Source: Arcobacter siniprincipis (lineage in GTDB: Bacteria > Campylobacterota > Campylobacteria > Campylobacterales > Arcobacteraceae). From it: a stretch of DNA of 64,000 nucleotides. The stretch covers positions 62,001 to 126,000 of the forward strand of contig NZ_CP182343.1 in NCBI RefSeq assembly GCF_048571125.1, read 5' to 3'. Positions 50,339-60,225 of the stretch are shown piece after piece. The notes below the pieces were generated by a model. That model made no database searches. It was not told the origin of the DNA and saw nothing but the letters and a program-made list of their open reading frames with translations. A program made the translations under genes and the position numbers. Positions within the stretch are counted from its first letter, which is position 1, and each line of letters begins with the position of its first letter.

Positions 50339-50481
50339 AAAATACCTTCAATAAAATTAAATAATATAGAAATAATAGCTAAATATTGCTTTTAAATATT
50401 TTTGCTTTATTTTTTAGATTAAAAAAAAATATTTAAGGTAAGTATAAAGTTGTATACGCAACTATTATGCAAGGAGTTTTA

Positions 50482-50922
50482 ATGAAAGATATAAAAAAGG
50501 TATCTCTTCCTCACAAAGTAACACAAACTGCATATAAAATTAACCAATCTTTATCAAACGATTTAAAAGAATTTGATATTGCACCTGAACAAAGAGCAAT
50601 TCTTGAAGTTATTGATAACAACAATAAAGTTTCTCAAAATGAACTTAGTCAATATCTTAAAAAAGATAAAACAACCGTATCTCGGACTTTAGATGTTATA
50701 GAAAGAAAAGGTTATATTACAAGAAAATATACGAAAGAGGACAAAAGAATAAAGTTTATTACTTTAACTTCTTTTGGAAAAGATGTTTTAAATAAAACAG
50801 AAGAAATACTTAATTTATTTAGGAAAAAGACTATAGCAAATCTCTCAGAAGAAGAGATAACTATTTTTTATGATTTATTAGAAAAACTTTTGTTAAATAT
50901 TGAAAGAAGTGATGATAAATAA
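50482..50922 (+). CDS. MarR-family transcriptional regulator
   Basis: A winged-helix regulator of about 146 residues. The motif VSQNELSQYLKKDKTTVSRT (about 53-72 of the protein as read here) is the recognition helix, and the wing follows. I use the ATG at 50482 (MKDIKKVSL) because AAGGAG lies seven bases before it; an ATG five codons earlier has no such site. Target genes are not obvious. Confidence 0.87.
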   Translation: MKDIKKVSLPHKVTQTAYKINQSLSNDLKEFDIAPEQRAILEVIDNNNKVSQNELSQYLKKDKTTVSRTLDVIERKGYITRKYTKEDKRIKFITLTSFGKDVLNKTEEILNLFRKKTIANLSEEEITIFYDLLEKLLLNIERSDDK

Positions 50923-50951
50923 TTTTTTTATTAGGTATTTAAATAAAATTT

Positions 50952-50976
50952 ACAAAGTAGAGATTCCCTACTTTGT
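50952..50976. terminator. Bidirectional terminator before gatB stop
   Basis: ACAAAGTAG / CTACTTTGT, 9 bp with a seven-base loop, lies between the convergent MarR and gatB genes. TTTAT on plus and TAAATTTTATTT on minus follow. Confidence 0.65.
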
Positions 50977-52395
50977 TTATGCTAATCTTTGTTTCAAAAG
51001 TTCACTTACTTTTTGAGGGTTTGCAGTACCTTTACTAGCTTTCATAGTTTGACCTACAAAGAAGGCAAACATTTTTTCTTTTCCTGCTTTGTATTCTTCA
51101 ACTTTATCTTGGTTATTAGATAAAATTTCATCAATCATAGCAAGTAAAGCACCATCATCAGATACTTGTTTTAATCCTAGCTTTTCAATAACACTATCAA
51201 CATTTGTATCATTTTCCATTAGATAATCAAGTACTTCTTTAGCTGCTTTTCCCGAGATAGTATTGTCTTCAATTCTTTTAACTATTGTTGCTAGTTTTTT
51301 AGCATCAACTGGTGAAGTTGTAAGTGAATCGTTTAATCTTCCTTGTAGTTCAACTGTTAACCAAGTAACTGCATTTTTACCACTAATTCCTTCTTCTAAC
51401 ATCTCTTCAAAAAAGTGAGCCATCTCAAGTTGACTTGTAATAACACTTGCGTCATAGTCTTTGATTCCATACTCTTTTACAAATCTAGCTTTTTTCTCAT
51501 CTGGAAGTTCTGGGATTTGAGAATATTTTCCCATCATTTCATCTGTAATAATTACAGGTCTTAAATCTGGGTCTGGAAAATATCTATAATCAGCAGCATC
51601 TTCTTTACCTCTCATAGATCTAGTTTCACCCTTTTCTGGATCAAATAGTCTTGTTTCTTGTACAATCTCAGTATCATGAATTCCATCTTCCCAAGCTTCA
51701 ATATGTCTATTTACTTCATAAGCAATTGCTTTTTCAATAAACTTGAATGAGTTCATATTTTTAATTTCACATCTTGTATAAAGATTTGTATCACCTTTTG
51801 GTCTAATAGAAACATTAACATCACATCTAAAGCTTCCCTCTTGCATATTAGCATCACTAATTCCAAGGTATCTTACTATTGAGTGAAGTTTTTTAAGATA
51901 TAAAATTGCCTCTTGTGCAGTTCTCATATCTGGTTCACTTACTATTTCAAGTAAAGGTGTTCCAGCTCTATTTAAATCCACATGAGATTCACTTCCTGCA
52001 TGAATACTTTTACCCGCATCATTTTCTAGGTGAGCTCTTGTTACTCCAATAGTTTTTTGGCTTCCATCAGGAAAATCAATAACTAATTCTCCAAGCCCTA
52101 CAACTGGAACTTCAAATTGAGATATTTGGTAACCAGATGGTAAGTCGGGATAGAAGTAATTTTTTCTATTGAAAATAGATTTTTGGTTAATTTTTGATTT
52201 TAATGCAGTTCCTAGCATAATTGCTTTATGCACTGCTTCTTTATTTAAGACAGGAAGAGCACCTGGAAGACCTAAACAAGTAGGACATACATTTGTATTT
52301 GGATCTTCTCCAAAACTAGTTGCACATGAACAAAAAAGTTTACTATTTGTGTTCAGTTGTACATGTACCTCAAGACCTATTATTACTTCAAACAT
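50977..52395 (-). CDS. gatB: Asp/Glu-tRNA amidotransferase subunit B
   Basis: Transamidates misacylated tRNA as part of GatCAB. The opening EVIIGLEVHVQLNTNSKLFC is the signature, with CPTCLGLPGALPVLN for zinc binding and the later YRYFPDPDLRPV. Length 472 fits. The SurA-like gene follows upstream by nine bases. Confidence 0.95.
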   Translation of the reverse strand: MFEVIIGLEVHVQLNTNSKLFCSCATSFGEDPNTNVCPTCLGLPGALPVLNKEAVHKAIMLGTALKSKINQKSIFNRKNYFYPDLPSGYQISQFEVPVVGLGELVIDFPDGSQKTIGVTRAHLENDAGKSIHAGSESHVDLNRAGTPLLEIVSEPDMRTAQEAILYLKKLHSIVRYLGISDANMQEGSFRCDVNVSIRPKGDTNLYTRCEIKNMNSFKFIEKAIAYEVNRHIEAWEDGIHDTEIVQETRLFDPEKGETRSMRGKEDAADYRYFPDPDLRPVIITDEMMGKYSQIPELPDEKKARFVKEYGIKDYDASVITSQLEMAHFFEEMLEEGISGKNAVTWLTVELQGRLNDSLTTSPVDAKKLATIVKRIEDNTISGKAAKEVLDYLMENDTNVDSVIEKLGLKQVSDDGALLAMIDEILSNNQDKVEEYKAGKEKMFAFFVGQTMKASKGTANPQKVSELLKQRLA

Positions 52396-52404
52396 CTATT
52401 TCCT

Positions 52405-53256
52405 TTATCTTATCACTTTTATATCAGCTGTTAATTTTAATTTTTCAAAATATTCTTTTAAGAATTTTTGTTCTCTTTCACCCATTAGTGCATTAAAAAT
52501 TTTCTCTTTTACTTCATCAAATTTTAGAGTTGTAACTCCACTTTTGTTTTTTACAAAAAACATTACAAAGGTTCTATCTGCTGTAAAAATTGGTGTAAAA
52601 GTACCATCTTGTGTATCATTTAAAAGGAATTTTAATTGTGGGTTTAATTTATCTTGTTCTAAAGTAAAGTCTTTTTTTACAACATCATTTAAAATTGCCA
52701 TTGGGTTTTGAGATATTGTTATTAAAGATCTTTTATTCTTACTAGCATATTGTGTTACATTTATCTTTGATGCAGTCGTAAACATTGCTTGGTTATTGTC
52801 ATAATAAATCTTTAAATCTTCTTCTGTAGCAACTGGAATATTCCCTCTTACTAGCTTTGCTGCAAGTTTTTTCTTCATAATCTCTTTTTTTATGTTCTCT
52901 TCAAACTTATCAAAGTCTTTATTCTTTTGTCTAAGGATTGATTTGAATGTATATAAATCCATACCATTAGATGCAGCTAATTTTTCCAAATAATCATTAA
53001 CTTCAAAAATATCAACTGTTATATTTTGTTTTTCAAGCTCTTGATTATACAAAATTTCATCAATCAATTCACTAACAGCATCTGCTTTTTTCAATTTAGT
53101 TTCTGCCATTTTTTCATTTATATCATTTGTAGTTATTGGTTCATCGTTTACTGTTAAAGCTAAGGCATCTATCATTTGTGCATTTGAAAATGTAAATGTT
53201 GCCATCAAAGTAAAAAGAACTCTTTTAGCAAAAAGTTTAATTTGCTTATCTTTCAT
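52405..53256 (-). CDS. SurA-like periplasmic chaperone / PPIase-family protein
   Basis: Helps fold outer-membrane proteins. A signal peptide (about 1-26, ending SNA) is followed by a SurA N-terminal helical domain (IDALALTVNDEPITTNDINE, then LIDEILYNQELEKQNITVDI) and a parvulin-like C-terminal region without a clear active core. At 283 residues it resembles the single SurA/PEB4-type protein of Campylobacterota. It precedes gatB in the same direction. Confidence 0.82.
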   Translation of the reverse strand: MKDKQIKLFAKRVLFTLMATFTFSNAQMIDALALTVNDEPITTNDINEKMAETKLKKADAVSELIDEILYNQELEKQNITVDIFEVNDYLEKLAASNGMDLYTFKSILRQKNKDFDKFEENIKKEIMKKKLAAKLVRGNIPVATEEDLKIYYDNNQAMFTTASKINVTQYASKNKRSLITISQNPMAILNDVVKKDFTLEQDKLNPQLKFLLNDTQDGTFTPIFTADRTFVMFFVKNKSGVTTLKFDEVKEKIFNALMGEREQKFLKEYFEKLKLTADIKVIR

Positions 53257-53331
53257 CGTTTAATCCTTTTTTATAAAGCAAATATTCTACCACAAAGTTG
53301 GTAAAATATTTGTTTGATGAAAGTTGTGTTT

Positions 53332-56163
53332 TTAAACTTTTGTAGAACTACATCTATTTACTAAATATAAAATCGAATTATAGTCAAGCCCTGAATGCTC
53401 ACTTAAACCTATTTCACAAGTTTTTGATGTAGAAAATGCAAGTTTTGCTCTTGATGTTTGCTCTTTTAGTTTGTTAAGTGCTGAATCATTTAGTTCAGGG
53501 AAATTAAATCCTCTATCCCCTGCAAATCCACAACATTTTACATCTGTTGGAACTATTACTTCATTTGCACATAATTTTGCAAGATCAATAAATTTTTCAT
53601 GTATACCCATTTTTCTTGAACTACAAGTTGAATGAATTGTTATTGGTTCATCTATTTTTGTAAGTTCTAATTCATTTACTACATAGTCTAAACAAAATTC
53701 AATAGGTTCATAAATCTTGATATCGCTAATAAAACTTTCGTGCATCTTTTTAGTACAAGGACTAGTATCACAAAGAATAGGATATTCACCGTTAGCGCTT
53801 GCATCTATTAAAGCTTGTTCTAGTTGTATTGATTTATGTTCAGCTTGTTTTTTAAATCCTTTTGAAGAAAAAGGCATTCCACAACATAACTCTTCAAGCT
53901 CTTTTGGTAATATAATTTCAAAACCTGCTTTTTGAAGAACTTCAACTGTTGTATCATATAGGTTTTTCTCTTCTTGAGAAAAACTACTTTGTCCCATAGT
54001 TCTACTTAGACAAGAAGGGAAATAGACTACTTTTTTATCACTTGCTTTATTTACAAATTTTTTATTTATACTTAAACCACTTGGTAATGTTGCACTCCAT
54101 TTTGGTATTCCTAGAAGTCTTCTAAAGCTACTTGTCATTCCACTCATTAAAGAAGTACCTACTAAATTGTGAACAAGATTTGCACCTTTTAACCCTACTC
54201 TCATAGCACTTAATGTTGTAGAAAAGTTATTTGCAATAAATGTTGCAATCTTATCTTGAGTTGGAGTTATTCTTTCATGTCTTAGATACTTCGTAAGAGC
54301 TCCAGTATCAATTCCAACTGGACAAGCAGTTGAACATAAGCTACATGTTGCACAGGTTTCTAAGCCATCATATACATATGCTTCTTTTAATTCATCAGCT
54401 TCTTTTTGTTCACCAATTGATTTTAATCTACTTATTTCTCTATTTGCTACAATTCTATGTCTAGGAGTAAAAGTAATGGCATTTGAAGGACACATCGGCT
54501 CACAGAATCCACACTCAATACATGTATCAACTAAATCATTTGTTTGTGGCAATGGTTTTAGGTTTTTTAAATGGGCTTGTTTATCATGATTTATAATTAC
54601 ACCTGGATTTAAAATACCACTTGGGTCAAATATATTTTTAATACTTTCCATCATATTAAATGCAGCTTTCCCCCATTCTAACTCTATAAATGCAGCCATG
54701 TTTCTACCTGTACCATGCTCTGCTTTTAAGCTACCTTGGTATTTTAGGGCAACAGAATTTGTAACATCATTCATAAATTCATCGTATCTTTTAATCTCTT
54801 TTTCGTCATTGAAATCTTGTGTAAATACAAAGTGAAAATTTCCATCTAATGCATGTCCAAAAATAAGTGCTTCGTGGTAACCATGTTTTTCAAACATAGA
54901 TTGAAGTTCTAATGTTGCTTCTGACAAAGATTCTATTGGATAAGCAACATCTTCAATAATAACTGTTGTTCCTATTTTTCGTACAGCTCCTACAGCTGGA
55001 AAAAGACCTTTTCTTATTTTCCAAAAAAGTGTATATTCTTCTACTTTTGAAGTGAATTCTATCTCTCTTACAGTTGTAAATTCACTTAAAAGAGTCTCTA
55101 TCTCTTTTGTTTGTTGAGTTAAGTTTGTTTTTTTACTAGCTCTTGTTTCCACTAATAAAGCTGTTACTTCATTATTGAACTCTTTTAAATACTCTGGCAT
55201 ACCCTCTTTATCTTGTACAGATTTTAAAGCCTTATTATCCATAAGTTCAACAGCATCTACAACTATTTTTTTATCATCTTTTGCTAGTTTAAGTTTTGCT
55301 ACTGCATCACAGGCATCTTTGATATTTTCAAAAAATATTAAAGCACTTGCTTTATTTGGATAATCTTCAACTGTGTTATAAGTTACCTCTTCAATAAAGG
55401 CTAAAGTACCTTCACTTCCAATTATTAAATGAGACAAAATATCAAATTCATCTTCATAATCAATAAGGGCATTTAAAGAGTAACCACAGGTATTTTTTAT
55501 CTTATATTTTTTTTCAATAAGTTTACTTAACTCTTTATTATCTTTAGTGATTTTTGATAATTCTTTTAAATCATTTAAAAGTTTTCCATGCTCTTTTTTA
55601 AACTCTTTCTTTGATTTTTCACTGGCTGTATCAAGTCTTGTCCCATCTGCCATAATAAGTTTTATTGATTTTAGTGTTTTATATGAGTTTTGTGCAGTTC
55701 CACAACACATACCTGAAGCATTATTTGCAGCAATTCCACCTATCATAGCGGCATTTATACTTGCTGGATCTGGACCTATTTTTTTATTAAATTCTTTTAA
55801 TATATTATTTGCTTGTTCCCCTGTAATTGCTGGTTCTAAGCTTATATAACTTTTATCTTCTGCCAATTTAAAATTAGTAAATTTTCTTGATGTAATTATC
55901 AAAATAGAATCACTAATTGCTTGTCCTGATAAAGAGGTTCCCCCTGCTCTAAAAGTGATTGGTAACTCTCTTTTATATGCTTCTTTTATGATAACTTGTA
56001 CTTCATCTGAATTGTCTGCTTTTATTACAATTTTTGGAAGTAGTCTATAAAATGATGCATCAGTCCCATAAACTAAAGTATGTAGTTTATCTGTAAAAAT
56101 CCTATTATGTTCAATATTTTTAGAAATGCTTTCTAAAAAATCTTTGTATTTCCCCTCTAACAT
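53332..56163 (-). CDS. D-lactate dehydrogenase, FAD / Fe-S type
   Basis: Oxidises D-lactate (or a related 2-hydroxy acid) to the quinone pool. The N-terminal half is an FAD-binding type-4 domain (TFRAGGTSLSGQAISDS, about 54-70) with an FAD-oxidase C part. The second half holds two 4Fe-4S motifs (CIECGFCEPMCPSNAITFT and CATCSLCSTACPVGIDTG) and two CCG-type domains (LCCGMPFSSKG and KCCGFAGDRG). The 943-residue architecture matches the large bacterial Dld. It is upstream of the lactate-use and TRAP transporter genes. D-lactate is the best guess; glycolate is possible. Confidence 0.85.
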   Translation of the reverse strand: MLEGKYKDFLESISKNIEHNRIFTDKLHTLVYGTDASFYRLLPKIVIKADNSDEVQVIIKEAYKRELPITFRAGGTSLSGQAISDSILIITSRKFTNFKLAEDKSYISLEPAITGEQANNILKEFNKKIGPDPASINAAMIGGIAANNASGMCCGTAQNSYKTLKSIKLIMADGTRLDTASEKSKKEFKKEHGKLLNDLKELSKITKDNKELSKLIEKKYKIKNTCGYSLNALIDYEDEFDILSHLIIGSEGTLAFIEEVTYNTVEDYPNKASALIFFENIKDACDAVAKLKLAKDDKKIVVDAVELMDNKALKSVQDKEGMPEYLKEFNNEVTALLVETRASKKTNLTQQTKEIETLLSEFTTVREIEFTSKVEEYTLFWKIRKGLFPAVGAVRKIGTTVIIEDVAYPIESLSEATLELQSMFEKHGYHEALIFGHALDGNFHFVFTQDFNDEKEIKRYDEFMNDVTNSVALKYQGSLKAEHGTGRNMAAFIELEWGKAAFNMMESIKNIFDPSGILNPGVIINHDKQAHLKNLKPLPQTNDLVDTCIECGFCEPMCPSNAITFTPRHRIVANREISRLKSIGEQKEADELKEAYVYDGLETCATCSLCSTACPVGIDTGALTKYLRHERITPTQDKIATFIANNFSTTLSAMRVGLKGANLVHNLVGTSLMSGMTSSFRRLLGIPKWSATLPSGLSINKKFVNKASDKKVVYFPSCLSRTMGQSSFSQEEKNLYDTTVEVLQKAGFEIILPKELEELCCGMPFSSKGFKKQAEHKSIQLEQALIDASANGEYPILCDTSPCTKKMHESFISDIKIYEPIEFCLDYVVNELELTKIDEPITIHSTCSSRKMGIHEKFIDLAKLCANEVIVPTDVKCCGFAGDRGFNFPELNDSALNKLKEQTSRAKLAFSTSKTCEIGLSEHSGLDYNSILYLVNRCSSTKV

Positions 56164-56271
56164 TCGAAATCCTTTTTAATTTTTTATAACTTTAATAAAT
56201 CAAAAAGAGTTATCTACTCTAGTCTGGGTACTGTGTATATTCTTTGTTGTGGGTCATTAATAAATGAGTGC

Positions 56272-56330
56272 ATTATGTCACGATGCTTTAAAATTATATT
56301 TAATAACAGTTCTAAAAATTGTGACATAAT
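56272..56330. repeat. Long-spaced inverted repeat before the D-lactate dehydrogenase gene
   Basis: ATTATGTCAC (56272-56281) and GTGACATAAT (56321-56330) are perfect 10-bp arms 39 bases apart, in the 176-bp gap upstream of the dehydrogenase. No T-tract follows. The arms are far apart for a hairpin and could be two sites for one regulator. Confidence 0.55.
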
Positions 56331-56339
56331 CCCTCTTTG

Positions 56340-57701
56340 TTAGTTTGTAATACTCATTCCAAATATTTGTGGATAGAATGCAACTAGTGCTAATACAACT
56401 ATTTGTATTAAAATAAATGGTAAAACACCTTTATAAATATCTATTGTCCTCACTCCATCTGGGGCACAACCTTTTAAATAAAAGAGTGCAAACCCAAACG
56501 GTGGGGTTAAGAAAGATGTCTGTAAATTCATAGCTATCAAAATAGCAAACCATACTGGGTCAATTCCTAATGTTTGTGAAACAGGAATTAATATTGGTAC
56601 TATTATATATGAAATTTCTATAAAATCAATAAAAAAACCTAAAAATAATATAGCTAACATTGTAAATATTATAAATGACCATTTTCCATCACCACCTGGT
56701 AAGTTCAACATAAAGTCATGAACAATATCTTCTCCACCTGTATATGAAAATACCATAGAAAACGCTGTTGCTCCAATTAAAATAGCAAATACCATTGATG
56801 TGATTTTAACAGATTCTAAAGCGGCTTCTTTTACCATAGCAGTTGTAAAAGTTCTATACATAAAAGATAGAAAGATTGCTCCTAAACATCCAACTGCAGC
56901 AGATTCTGTTGGTGTTGCAACACCTTCAAAAATAGAACCTAAAACTAAAACAATAAGAGTAAGTGAAGGAATAATAGCAATAAGTGCCTGTATTATTTGT
57001 TGTTTTTTTGTTCCCATATCTGCATGTTTTGGAATAGCTGGTGCCATATCTTTTTTAAAATATGAAACAATTAATATAAAAAGAATATAAGCCCCAACAA
57101 GAGCAAGTCCTGGCCAAACAGCAGATGAAAACAGATCACCAACAGGAACTTGGAATACATCACCTAATATGATTAATACTAAAGAAGGAGGAATAATTTG
57201 TCCTAATGTTCCAGAAGCACATATTGTTCCAGCAGCAAGAGGAATATTATATTTATATTTCATCATAACTGGAAGTGAAATAACTCCCATAGCCACAACA
57301 GAAGCCCCAACAACACCAGTAGAAGCAGCAAGTAGTGTTCCTACAAGTACAGTAGAGATTGCAACTCCACCTCTAATCTCTCCAAATAAAAATCCCATAG
57401 ATTCAAGTAATTTTTCAGCAAGACCAGTTTTTTGTAAAACAATACCCATAAAAATAAACATAGGAATAGCCATTAAAATAGTATTTTGTTGAATTGCAAA
57501 AATTCTAAAAGGCATATAATCAAACATCAAGATACCTTCATGAACACCTTCAATCAAGCTATGTAAACTACCATCAAAACCTATTTCTACTATTCCTGCT
57601 ATTATTCCAAAAAATACTGAAACAGCAGCAAATGTAAAAGCAACGGGAAATCCAATCAACAGCATAAATAATGCTGTAAAAAACATGATTACACCAATCA
57701 T
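56340..57701 (-). CDS. dctM: TRAP transporter large permease (DctM)
   Basis: The large membrane subunit of a sodium-coupled TRAP transporter, 453 residues with about 12 segments. GFPVAFTFAAVSVFFGIIAG opens it, and the later FPYI-type motif PVMMKYKYNIPLAAGTICAS and IIPPSLVLIILGD are conserved. It overlaps dctQ by four bases and is read last. Its partner solute-binding protein suggests a 2-oxo or 2-hydroxy monocarboxylate. Confidence 0.93.
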   Translation of the reverse strand: MIGVIMFFTALFMLLIGFPVAFTFAAVSVFFGIIAGIVEIGFDGSLHSLIEGVHEGILMFDYMPFRIFAIQQNTILMAIPMFIFMGIVLQKTGLAEKLLESMGFLFGEIRGGVAISTVLVGTLLAASTGVVGASVVAMGVISLPVMMKYKYNIPLAAGTICASGTLGQIIPPSLVLIILGDVFQVPVGDLFSSAVWPGLALVGAYILFILIVSYFKKDMAPAIPKHADMGTKKQQIIQALIAIIPSLTLIVLVLGSIFEGVATPTESAAVGCLGAIFLSFMYRTFTTAMVKEAALESVKITSMVFAILIGATAFSMVFSYTGGEDIVHDFMLNLPGGDGKWSFIIFTMLAILFLGFFIDFIEISYIIVPILIPVSQTLGIDPVWFAILIAMNLQTSFLTPPFGFALFYLKGCAPDGVRTIDIYKGVLPFILIQIVVLALVAFYPQIFGMSITN

Positions 57702-58306
57702 TTAGAATCTCCTCTTTCATCGATATCAATAGTGTGAAATTTATGTTGTTCTAAATCACATTTTAGGTTTGATATTTCACCTTTTAGGTTATAGTCATCT
57801 GATGGGTGAAGTCCTTTGTAGATGTTTAAATTTTTAATAAAGTATCCAATTGATGTTATTATTAAAAGTAAGAATGATAAAGGAATTAAAGATTTAACAA
57901 TCCATCTATAAGGTAATCCCCCTGGATCGCCACTTTGCTCCATTGACAAGTATGCTTCATGGGCATTATTAATTGAACTTAATCCTACAAGTATTGCGAT
58001 TGGTAATATAAAAGCAATAACACCAGTCATATTAATCATAGCTTTTTTTCTATCAGTTAATCTATCATAGATTAAGTCTACTCTTACATGACCATCTTCT
58101 TTTAAAGTATATGACATTCCTAAAAGTATAACTACAGAGAATAGATGCCACTCCATCTCCTGCATTGCAATACTTCCATCTCTAAAAAAGTATCTCATGA
58201 CAACATCATAAAAGACATTTAAAATCATAAGTACCATAGCAATAGAAGTAATAGTTCCAATTAAATCAGCAAATTTATCGAAACCTTTTTCTAGTTTTAA
58301 CAGCAT
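57698..58306 (-). CDS. dctQ: TRAP transporter small permease (DctQ)
   Basis: The small membrane subunit, 202 residues with four segments. AMQEMEWHLFSVVILLGMSY (about 43-62) is the conserved stretch of DctQ. A polar C-terminal tail of about 40 residues follows the last segment. It lies between two tandem hairpins after dctP and dctM, and overlaps dctM by four bases. Confidence 0.9.
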   Translation of the reverse strand: MLLKLEKGFDKFADLIGTITSIAMVLMILNVFYDVVMRYFFRDGSIAMQEMEWHLFSVVILLGMSYTLKEDGHVRVDLIYDRLTDRKKAMINMTGVIAFILPIAILVGLSSINNAHEAYLSMEQSGDPGGLPYRWIVKSLIPLSFLLLIITSIGYFIKNLNIYKGLHPSDDYNLKGEISNLKCDLEQHKFHTIDIDERGDSK

Positions 58307-58335
58307 AAAATTCCTTTGGGTTTTTTAAATAAGTC

Positions 58336-58366
58336 AGATAAATATACTTTATAAGTACATTTATCT
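58336..58366 (-). other. Second hairpin of the dctP-dctQ gap
   Basis: AGATAAATATACTT / AAGTACATTTATCT pair over 13 of 14 positions around a three-base loop. It follows the 58380-58407 hairpin in the direction of transcription. Together they could set the level of dctQM below that of dctP. Confidence 0.6.
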
Positions 58367-58379
58367 AAATATATAAAAG

Positions 58380-58407
58380 GTTTAATCCCTTAAAAAAGGG
58401 ATTAAAC
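58380..58407 (-). terminator. Strong hairpin just after dctP, partial terminator
   Basis: GTTTAATCCCTT / AAGGGATTAAAC, 12 bp with a four-base loop, then CTTTTATA on the minus strand. It lies seven bases after the dctP stop and should partly end or stabilise the dctP message. Confidence 0.65.
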
Positions 58408-58414
58408 AAACTTC

Positions 58415-59488
58415 TTATAAATTATCTTTTAAGTATAAGTAGTCTGACATTTTTGTCCATTCTCTAACTTTCTTTTGATAAGCATCTTGAGAATCTAAAA
58501 CTTCTTTTAATAAAGGATGTCCTTTAACCATTTCTTCTCTTAATTCTTTGTTTGCTTTTTTCATAGCATCCATAACTGGTTTTGGAAAAGTTTTAATTTG
58601 AATATTTGGGTAATCTTTTTTCATTTCTTCCCAAGCTGTTGCACTCATATCATAGTTTTGGATATACATATCATATGAACTTAATTTCATTGCTGTTACT
58701 AAAATCTCTTGTAAATCTTTTGGAAGTTTATCATATGCTCTTTTATTTACTAAAAATTGTAATTCAGTTGCTGGTTCATGCCAACCTGTATAGTAATAAG
58801 GTGCAATTTTATGGAATCCCATTTTTATATCCATTCCAGGTCCAACCCATTCTAATGCATCAATTGTTCCTCTTTCAAGTGAAGTATATAGTTCACCTGG
58901 AGCAATGTTAGTAACTGTAAGACCTAGTTTTGCCATAATTTCCCCTGCAAAACCTGGGATTCTCATTTTAAGACCTTTTAGGTCATCAAGAGATTTGATT
59001 TCTTTTCTAAACCATCCACCCATTTGGTTTCCTGAATTTCCCCCAGGAAAAGATAGCATTTTATGTGGTGCATAAGCTTTTTCCATTAATTCCATTCCCC
59101 CACCGTAATAGAACCATGCATATTGCTCAGGTGCAGTCATACCAAATGGCATTGTTGTAAATGGTAAAAGATTGATATCTTTACCTTTCCAATAATATGA
59201 TGCAGAGTGCCCCATCTCATATTGACCCCCTTTAACCATATCTAAAATACCAAGAGCGGCTTTATGTTTATTGGCAGCATCTACTCTAATTTGTAGTCTC
59301 CCATTAGACATTTTTTCTACCAACTCTGCCATTTTTGTAGGCGAGTCAATAAATGGATGTAGCGTTGGTCCCCAAGTTGTCGCTAATTTCCACTTATATA
59401 CTTTATCAGCAGCTAATGAAGCAGTACTCATCCCCGCAAGTAGTACTGAAGCCACTATTAACTTCGTTGTTTTTCCAAACATTTTCAT
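58415..59488 (-). CDS. dctP: TRAP solute-binding protein, TakP/LctP type
   Basis: Periplasmic binding protein of 357 residues with a signal peptide (about 1-27). The signature Arg loop is LKGLKMRIPGFAGEIMAKLG (about 165-184). PGGNSGNQMGGWFRKEI (about 146-162) and WVGPGMDIKMGF then YYYTGWHEPATELQFLV (about 217-250) are those of the subfamily binding 2-oxo and 2-hydroxy monocarboxylates such as pyruvate and lactate. It is first in the operon, as is usual, ahead of dctQM. Lactate fits the neighbouring genes. Confidence 0.9.
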   Translation of the reverse strand: MKMFGKTTKLIVASVLLAGMSTASLAADKVYKWKLATTWGPTLHPFIDSPTKMAELVEKMSNGRLQIRVDAANKHKAALGILDMVKGGQYEMGHSASYYWKGKDINLLPFTTMPFGMTAPEQYAWFYYGGGMELMEKAYAPHKMLSFPGGNSGNQMGGWFRKEIKSLDDLKGLKMRIPGFAGEIMAKLGLTVTNIAPGELYTSLERGTIDALEWVGPGMDIKMGFHKIAPYYYTGWHEPATELQFLVNKRAYDKLPKDLQEILVTAMKLSSYDMYIQNYDMSATAWEEMKKDYPNIQIKTFPKPVMDAMKKANKELREEMVKGHPLLKEVLDSQDAYQKKVREWTKMSDYLYLKDNL

Positions 59489-59583
59489 ATATTCTCCTTT
59501 TTTATTTGTTCATATAAATTGTAACTTGTGAATATGATAATGAAATGATATTTTAAGTTTAATTTTTTAAAGTAGGCTAAAAT

Positions 59584-60225
59584 TTATATTTTAAATATAT
59601 AGCCTGTATCGACTACTGTATGGATATAATCTTTTATTAATATTTTTCTAAGTCGTCTTATCAAGCTTCTTATTGATTCAAGTGAAACAAAGTTTCCTTC
59701 CCAAACATAGTTTTCTATCGCAGCATAGGTAATTACTTCATTTTTTTTAGTTAAAAAAAGATTTAATAGAAGTCTCTCTTTTTTTGTAAGTCTTACTTCT
59801 TCTTTATCTATTTTTAATAAAGAGGATTTAAAATCAAAATAATACTCTTCATCAAACATAATAATATTATTTGTAATTTTACATAATTTTTCAATCTTTA
59901 TTTCTAATTCATCTATAAAAAAAGGCTTTTTTAAATAGTCATTACATCCATAATCATATGCTTCTTTAATAATATCAAGTTCTACAGTTGAACTAATTAT
60001 TATAATAGGTACTTCTATATAATATTCTCTAATTTTTTTGAGAATTTTTATTCCATCTATATTTGGAACATTTATATCTAATAAAAAACAATTATAACCA
60101 TTTGATATTGAATCATATGCTTTTTGTCCATCAGAAAATGAATCAACTCTATATCCTTTTAGTCCTAGTCTTTTAGATATGGTTTGACTAAGTTTTGTAT
60201 TATCTTCTAGAAGTAAGATTTTCAT
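59584..60225 (-). CDS. OmpR-type response regulator
   Basis: A receiver domain (1-115) with acidic pair in LLEDN, phospho-acceptor Asp in LLDINVPN (about 52), a Ser in IIISSTVE and the Lys in KKPFF. A winged helix (about 130-213) follows, with RRLRKILIKDYIHTV. Its start overlaps the histidine kinase gene by four bases. It probably controls the adjacent TRAP operon, which starts about 95 bases downstream of its stop. Confidence 0.92.
   Translation of the reverse strand: MKILLLEDNTKLSQTISKRLGLKGYRVDSFSDGQKAYDSISNGYNCFLLDINVPNIDGIKILKKIREYYIEVPIIIISSTVELDIIKEAYDYGCNDYLKKPFFIDELEIKIEKLCKITNNIIMFDEEYYFDFKSSLLKIDKEEVRLTKKERLLLNLFLTKKNEVITYAAIENYVWEGNFVSLESIRSLIRRLRKILIKDYIHTVVDTGYIFKI

Noticed and set aside
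50467..50481. Upstream ATG of the MarR gene
   Set aside because: AAGGAG lies between the two ATGs and fits only the second.
52405..53256. SurA-like protein as NifM
   Set aside because: It has a signal peptide and lies far from the nif genes, next to gatB. NifM acts in the cytoplasm.
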